64,000 nucleotides of DNA. Origin: Chitinophagaceae bacterium UBA1953 (GTDB taxonomy: Bacteria > Bacteroidota > Bacteroidia > Chitinophagales > Chitinophagaceae). Shown one piece after another: positions 61,148 through 64,000 of this stretch. Positions within the stretch are counted from its first letter, which is position 1, and each line of letters starts with the position of its first letter. The stretch covers positions 1 to 64,000 of the forward strand of contig DDEN01000022.1 in the NCBI GenBank assembly GCA_002336115.1, read 5' to 3'. Below the pieces are notes generated by a model that saw only the letters and a list, made by a program, of their open reading frames with translations, searched no databases and was not told the origin of the DNA. The position numbers and the translations under genes are program-made.

Positions 61148-62740
61148 ATGGATATTCACTTGTTGCAAACACTACAAAATCCTGACCGTACAGTTGAAGT
61201 TATTAAGGCGATAGGGAGCACTTGGCCATTTCTTCTATCACTTTTTTTTGTTTTATTTATTATTCTAAAATGGAAAGCTATTGGTGTTTTTTTATCTGGG
61301 TTAAATAAGGTTTCTGGTAAAACTCCTATAGGGGAATTTAATTTTGAAAAAAAAATTGATGAGACACCAAATGAAGAAAAAATTCTCATCAATTCAGAAC
61401 CTCCAAATATTAACAATACAGAAACTGAGCAAATCGAAAAAAAAGACCCTGATTTTTATGATGTCTATCTAGCTTTACGTGATCAAAAAACATCAGAAGC
61501 TAATGCCCTATTCGAAAAAATGCAATTAGCTACTCCTGATCCCATAAAAAAAGAACAAAACGAATTATACTTTTTATTACACAAGTATTTTACCGGAAAC
61601 AACGATTCATTAAAAGAACTTGAAAATAAAATTCCAAAATTACACAACAAGCGCTCATTATATCTTGCTTATAGATTTTCTGGAGATTGTTATAAACAAG
61701 CAAAGAATTACCAAATGGCGTTACTCAAGTATAAAGAATCATATAAGTGTAGTGAAACTGATACCGATAGGGTTGATGTAGCAAATGAAATTAGTCTGGT
61801 ACATTATAGTAATTCGGACAAAGAAGCTGCATTCAATTATCTAAAATATGTTAAAGAAGAATTACAAGACAGTCTAAGTAAATCAAGAATTTTTAAAAGT
61901 CTTGCAAATCTATACGACAAAGAAAAAAAATGGTTACTCAAAAGTATAGCTTTAGAGATGGCTCTTTCATTAAACCCTAATGATACAAGTCTAATTTTCG
62001 ATGTAGCTTATGCTTATGCAGATAGCTACGATAGTAGAACCCAAGGCTTGACAAAACTAAGTATGCTTCATTATGAAGAACTTGTAAGATTAAATGGTAA
62101 GTCTGAATATGGGTATAACAATCTTGGTGTAGCATATAGTCGTCTAAATCTACCCAACAGGGCAATGAGAAACTATAAAAAGTCTCTAGATTTAGGAAAT
62201 TCCCTTGCAGCTGCTAATATTGCAACAAAATATATTCAACAAGGCTTTTTTGAAGAAGCAAAAGAAATACTAAACAAGATAAAAAATAATGAGAACATCC
62301 ATGAAAATGTTTGGACTTCTTTAAACGATATAGCCAAGAAAGAAAAGGACGAACAAGAAAAAGTTGAACTGTATCAAAATAATGCTCAACGTGAACAACT
62401 TTTTATTAGAAAAATGGCAGAGCGGCTATTTGACAAGAACGAAATATTACTCAATTTTGATGGTATTTGGAAATGTTATAACGAAACAGTTGAACTGAAC
62501 ACATTTCAAAACCTGATTATATTAAAAACCAACTATGACATAAATACATATGCCATAAACTTTGAAATACCTAAATCATTTTCTCTAATAGGAAGAGGAA
62601 CAGCATATCCAATACAAGGTGGAACTTCACTGAGTTTAGAAGTTTTAGGAATAGTTAATTCAGATGTTACAACAATAAGTTTGCTGGCGTTTGATATTGA
62701 GAATAATAAAAGTATTTTCTTTGACATCCATAAAACATAA
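61148..62740 (+). CDS. Membrane-anchored TPR protein
   Basis: 530 aa. One membrane helix near residues 28-43 (WPFLLSLFFVLFIILKW), then a low-complexity Asn/Glu/Lys linker and a soluble domain dominated by helix pairs. Several TPR-like units are visible (YLAYRFSGDCYKQAKNYQMALLKYKESYKC, EYGYNNLGVAYSRLNLPNRAMRNYKKSLDLG). The C-terminal 100 residues are different: a beta-rich segment with no recognised family (WKCYNETVELNTFQNLIILK). Base composition is clearly AT-richer than neighbouring genes, suggesting horizontal acquisition. Function unknown; a scaffold or sensor role is possible. It lies alone between ileS and hemN, beside a decayed gene end. Confidence 0.75.
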   Translation: MDIHLLQTLQNPDRTVEVIKAIGSTWPFLLSLFFVLFIILKWKAIGVFLSGLNKVSGKTPIGEFNFEKKIDETPNEEKILINSEPPNINNTETEQIEKKDPDFYDVYLALRDQKTSEANALFEKMQLATPDPIKKEQNELYFLLHKYFTGNNDSLKELENKIPKLHNKRSLYLAYRFSGDCYKQAKNYQMALLKYKESYKCSETDTDRVDVANEISLVHYSNSDKEAAFNYLKYVKEELQDSLSKSRIFKSLANLYDKEKKWLLKSIALEMALSLNPNDTSLIFDVAYAYADSYDSRTQGLTKLSMLHYEELVRLNGKSEYGYNNLGVAYSRLNLPNRAMRNYKKSLDLGNSLAAANIATKYIQQGFFEEAKEILNKIKNNENIHENVWTSLNDIAKKEKDEQEKVELYQNNAQREQLFIRKMAERLFDKNEILLNFDGIWKCYNETVELNTFQNLIILKTNYDINTYAINFEIPKSFSLIGRGTAYPIQGGTSLSLEVLGIVNSDVTTISLLAFDIENNKSIFFDIHKT

Positions 62741-62939
62741 AATTGTCAGGAGTTCATTCAAATATCATCTTCAATTTTATTGGCTCACGAAACGAAGGTT
62801 TTATTGACATAAAAAAGTACATTTTATAAGTATGTTTAGCATGTATTTACAAAAGAAACACCATTTCAGAAAAGTAAATATTCTGTCAGCATTTTAAAAT
62901 CAGCCTTTTCAAACTGTAAAACCCTGCACCTTTGCAGCC

Positions 62940-64000
62940 ATGAACGGTTTTATTGATAAAAACTTGGTGGAAAAATACAATCTGCCCGTACCGAGGTACA
63001 CCAGCTATCCCACTGTACCTGTGTGGAAAGAAGGGATTGATGTTACCCGTTTTAAGGAGTTGCTTCAACAGCAGTTCCGTATTCATAACAGCAAGGAAGG
63101 TATCAGCCTGTATATTCACCTGCCCTTTTGCGAATCGCTTTGTACGTATTGTGGATGTAATAAAAAAATCACCACAAATCATGATGTGGAAGATGAGTAT
63201 CTGGCAATTATTGAAAAAGAGTTTGACATGTACCTGTCGCTGTTTCATGAAAAACCGGTGATCAGGGAAATGCACCTCGGTGGTGGTACACCTACGTTCT
63301 TTTCGCCTGCAAATCTCAAGCGTTTTATCAATTATATTTTTGATCGTTCAGTTGTCCACCCGCAGCATGAGTTTAGTGTGGAAGGCCATCCCAACAATAC
63401 AACCCGTGAACACCTGCAAACACTTTATGATCTTGGTTTCCACCGTGTAAGTTATGGCGTGCAGGATAATGATCCTGAAGTGCAACGCATCATCAACCGA
63501 ATTCAGCCATTGGAAAATGTAGGAAGAGCAACTGCTGAAGCAAGAGAAATTGGTTATGAATCGGTGAACTATGACCTTATTTATGGTTTACCCAAACAAA
63601 CACTGGAAACCATTACCAAAACATTTGAACAGGTACTGGAACTTCAACCCGACCGGATTGCATTTTACAGTTATGCGCATGTGCCATGGACAAGCCGTGG
63701 CCAGCGTTTGTTTGATGAGAACGATCTGCCCTCACCTGATGACAAGCTGAAGTTATACCTGAAAGGAAAAGAGTCGCTGACGGGTGCAGGCTATACCGAT
63801 ATTGGTATGGATCATTTTGCATTGCAGAATGATGAACTGTACAAAGCATGGAATAACGGAACGCTTCACCGGAATTTCATGGGTTACACAACGCAAAACA
63901 CAGCCATACTGCTGGGACTTGGTGTTTCAAGCATCAGCGATATTGGAATTGCATTTGCTCAAAACAAAAAATCAATTCACGAATATTACGAAGCCATCCA
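62940..64000 (+). CDS. hemN: Oxygen-independent coproporphyrinogen III oxidase (5' part)
   Basis: Radical-SAM enzyme that decarboxylates coproporphyrinogen III in anaerobic heme synthesis. The gene starts at ATG 62940 and runs off the window after about 353 codons. The cluster motif is CESLCTYCGC, with Cys64, Cys68, Cys71 and Cys73. Other blocks: PRYTSYPTVP at the N-terminus, MHLGGGTPTF, SVEGHPNNTT, HRVSYGVQDNDPEVQRIINR and NYDLIYGLPKQT, then GYTDIGMDHFAL and the C-terminal NGTLHRNFMGYTTQNTAILLGLGVSSIS. Full-length HemN is about 450 aa, so about 100 residues lie outside the window. Identity is firm. Confidence 0.96.
   Translation, partial: MNGFIDKNLVEKYNLPVPRYTSYPTVPVWKEGIDVTRFKELLQQQFRIHNSKEGISLYIHLPFCESLCTYCGCNKKITTNHDVEDEYLAIIEKEFDMYLSLFHEKPVIREMHLGGGTPTFFSPANLKRFINYIFDRSVVHPQHEFSVEGHPNNTTREHLQTLYDLGFHRVSYGVQDNDPEVQRIINRIQPLENVGRATAEAREIGYESVNYDLIYGLPKQTLETITKTFEQVLELQPDRIAFYSYAHVPWTSRGQRLFDENDLPSPDDKLKLYLKGKESLTGAGYTDIGMDHFALQNDELYKAWNNGTLHRNFMGYTTQNTAILLGLGVSSISDIGIAFAQNKKSIHEYYEAI

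Overview
The window reads as a chromosomal segment of a Bacteroidota bacterium, most likely a Chitinophagaceae-type member. The evidence is: low-to-moderate GC; many Sec signal peptides ending in AQ; a type IX secretion (T9SS) C-terminal sorting tail on a subtilase; LytS/LytTR two-component pairs; a bacterial geranylgeranylglyceryl-phosphate synthase; DUF5916, DUF3078 and DUF4230 proteins; and promoters of the Bacteroidota type (TTG, about 20 nt, TAnnTTTG). I saw no rRNA, tRNA, CRISPR array, insertion sequence or prophage.

Layout. 1-1.4 kb: end of ffh and rpsP. 1.4-12.2 kb: two large secreted BNR/sortilin-type propeller proteins around a DUF5916 outer-membrane-type protein, then two LolA-like secreted proteins. 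12.4-19.9 kb: adenine deaminase, a tetrapyrrole-methylase-fold methyltransferase coupled to an EI24/CysZ-like membrane protein, 3-methyladenine glycosylase, a NTF2-like lipoprotein, DUF4230 and a degenerate GIY-YIG protein. 20.1-25.7 kb: a complete CzcCBA-type heavy-metal efflux operon. 25.7-27.6 kb: a 43-residue lipoprotein, a lipocalin-like lipoprotein and a 21-bp-period repeat array. 27.6-32.7 kb: class II ribonucleotide reductase, GGGP synthase and a retropepsin-like protease. 32.7-41.2 kb: two LytS/LytTR systems around a T9SS subtilase and a small membrane protein. 41.4-54.4 kb: mostly housekeeping genes (dxs, scpA, mscL, ppk2, frr, wecA-like, a LolC/E-type permease, rbfA, an MsbA-like ABC exporter, a GT4 glycosyltransferase). 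54.6-64 kb: RRM protein, a helical orphan beside a second 21-bp-period array, a histone-H1-like/DksA fusion downstream of ileS, a decayed gene end, an AT-rich TPR membrane protein and the start of hemN, which runs off the window.

How genes appear to work together. The czc genes form one tripartite pump. The order 39204 to 32659 on the minus strand (membrane protein, T9SS protease, propeller kinase, response regulator) suggests that a secreted protease and its sensor are co-regulated. rbfA with the FtsX-like permease, and ileS with the DksA-like gene, are probable operons.

Most notable observations: (i) two arrays of degenerate 21-bp repeats about 29 kb apart, each unit being two helical turns or seven codons; (ii) an isoleucyl-tRNA synthetase whose class I HxGH signature reads GIHH; (iii) hidden or decayed coding (the 43-aa lipoprotein and a start-less C-terminal gene remnant at 60.9 kb); (iv) operator-like palindromes upstream of the lipocalin-like lipoprotein and between nrdJ and the GGGP synthase gene.
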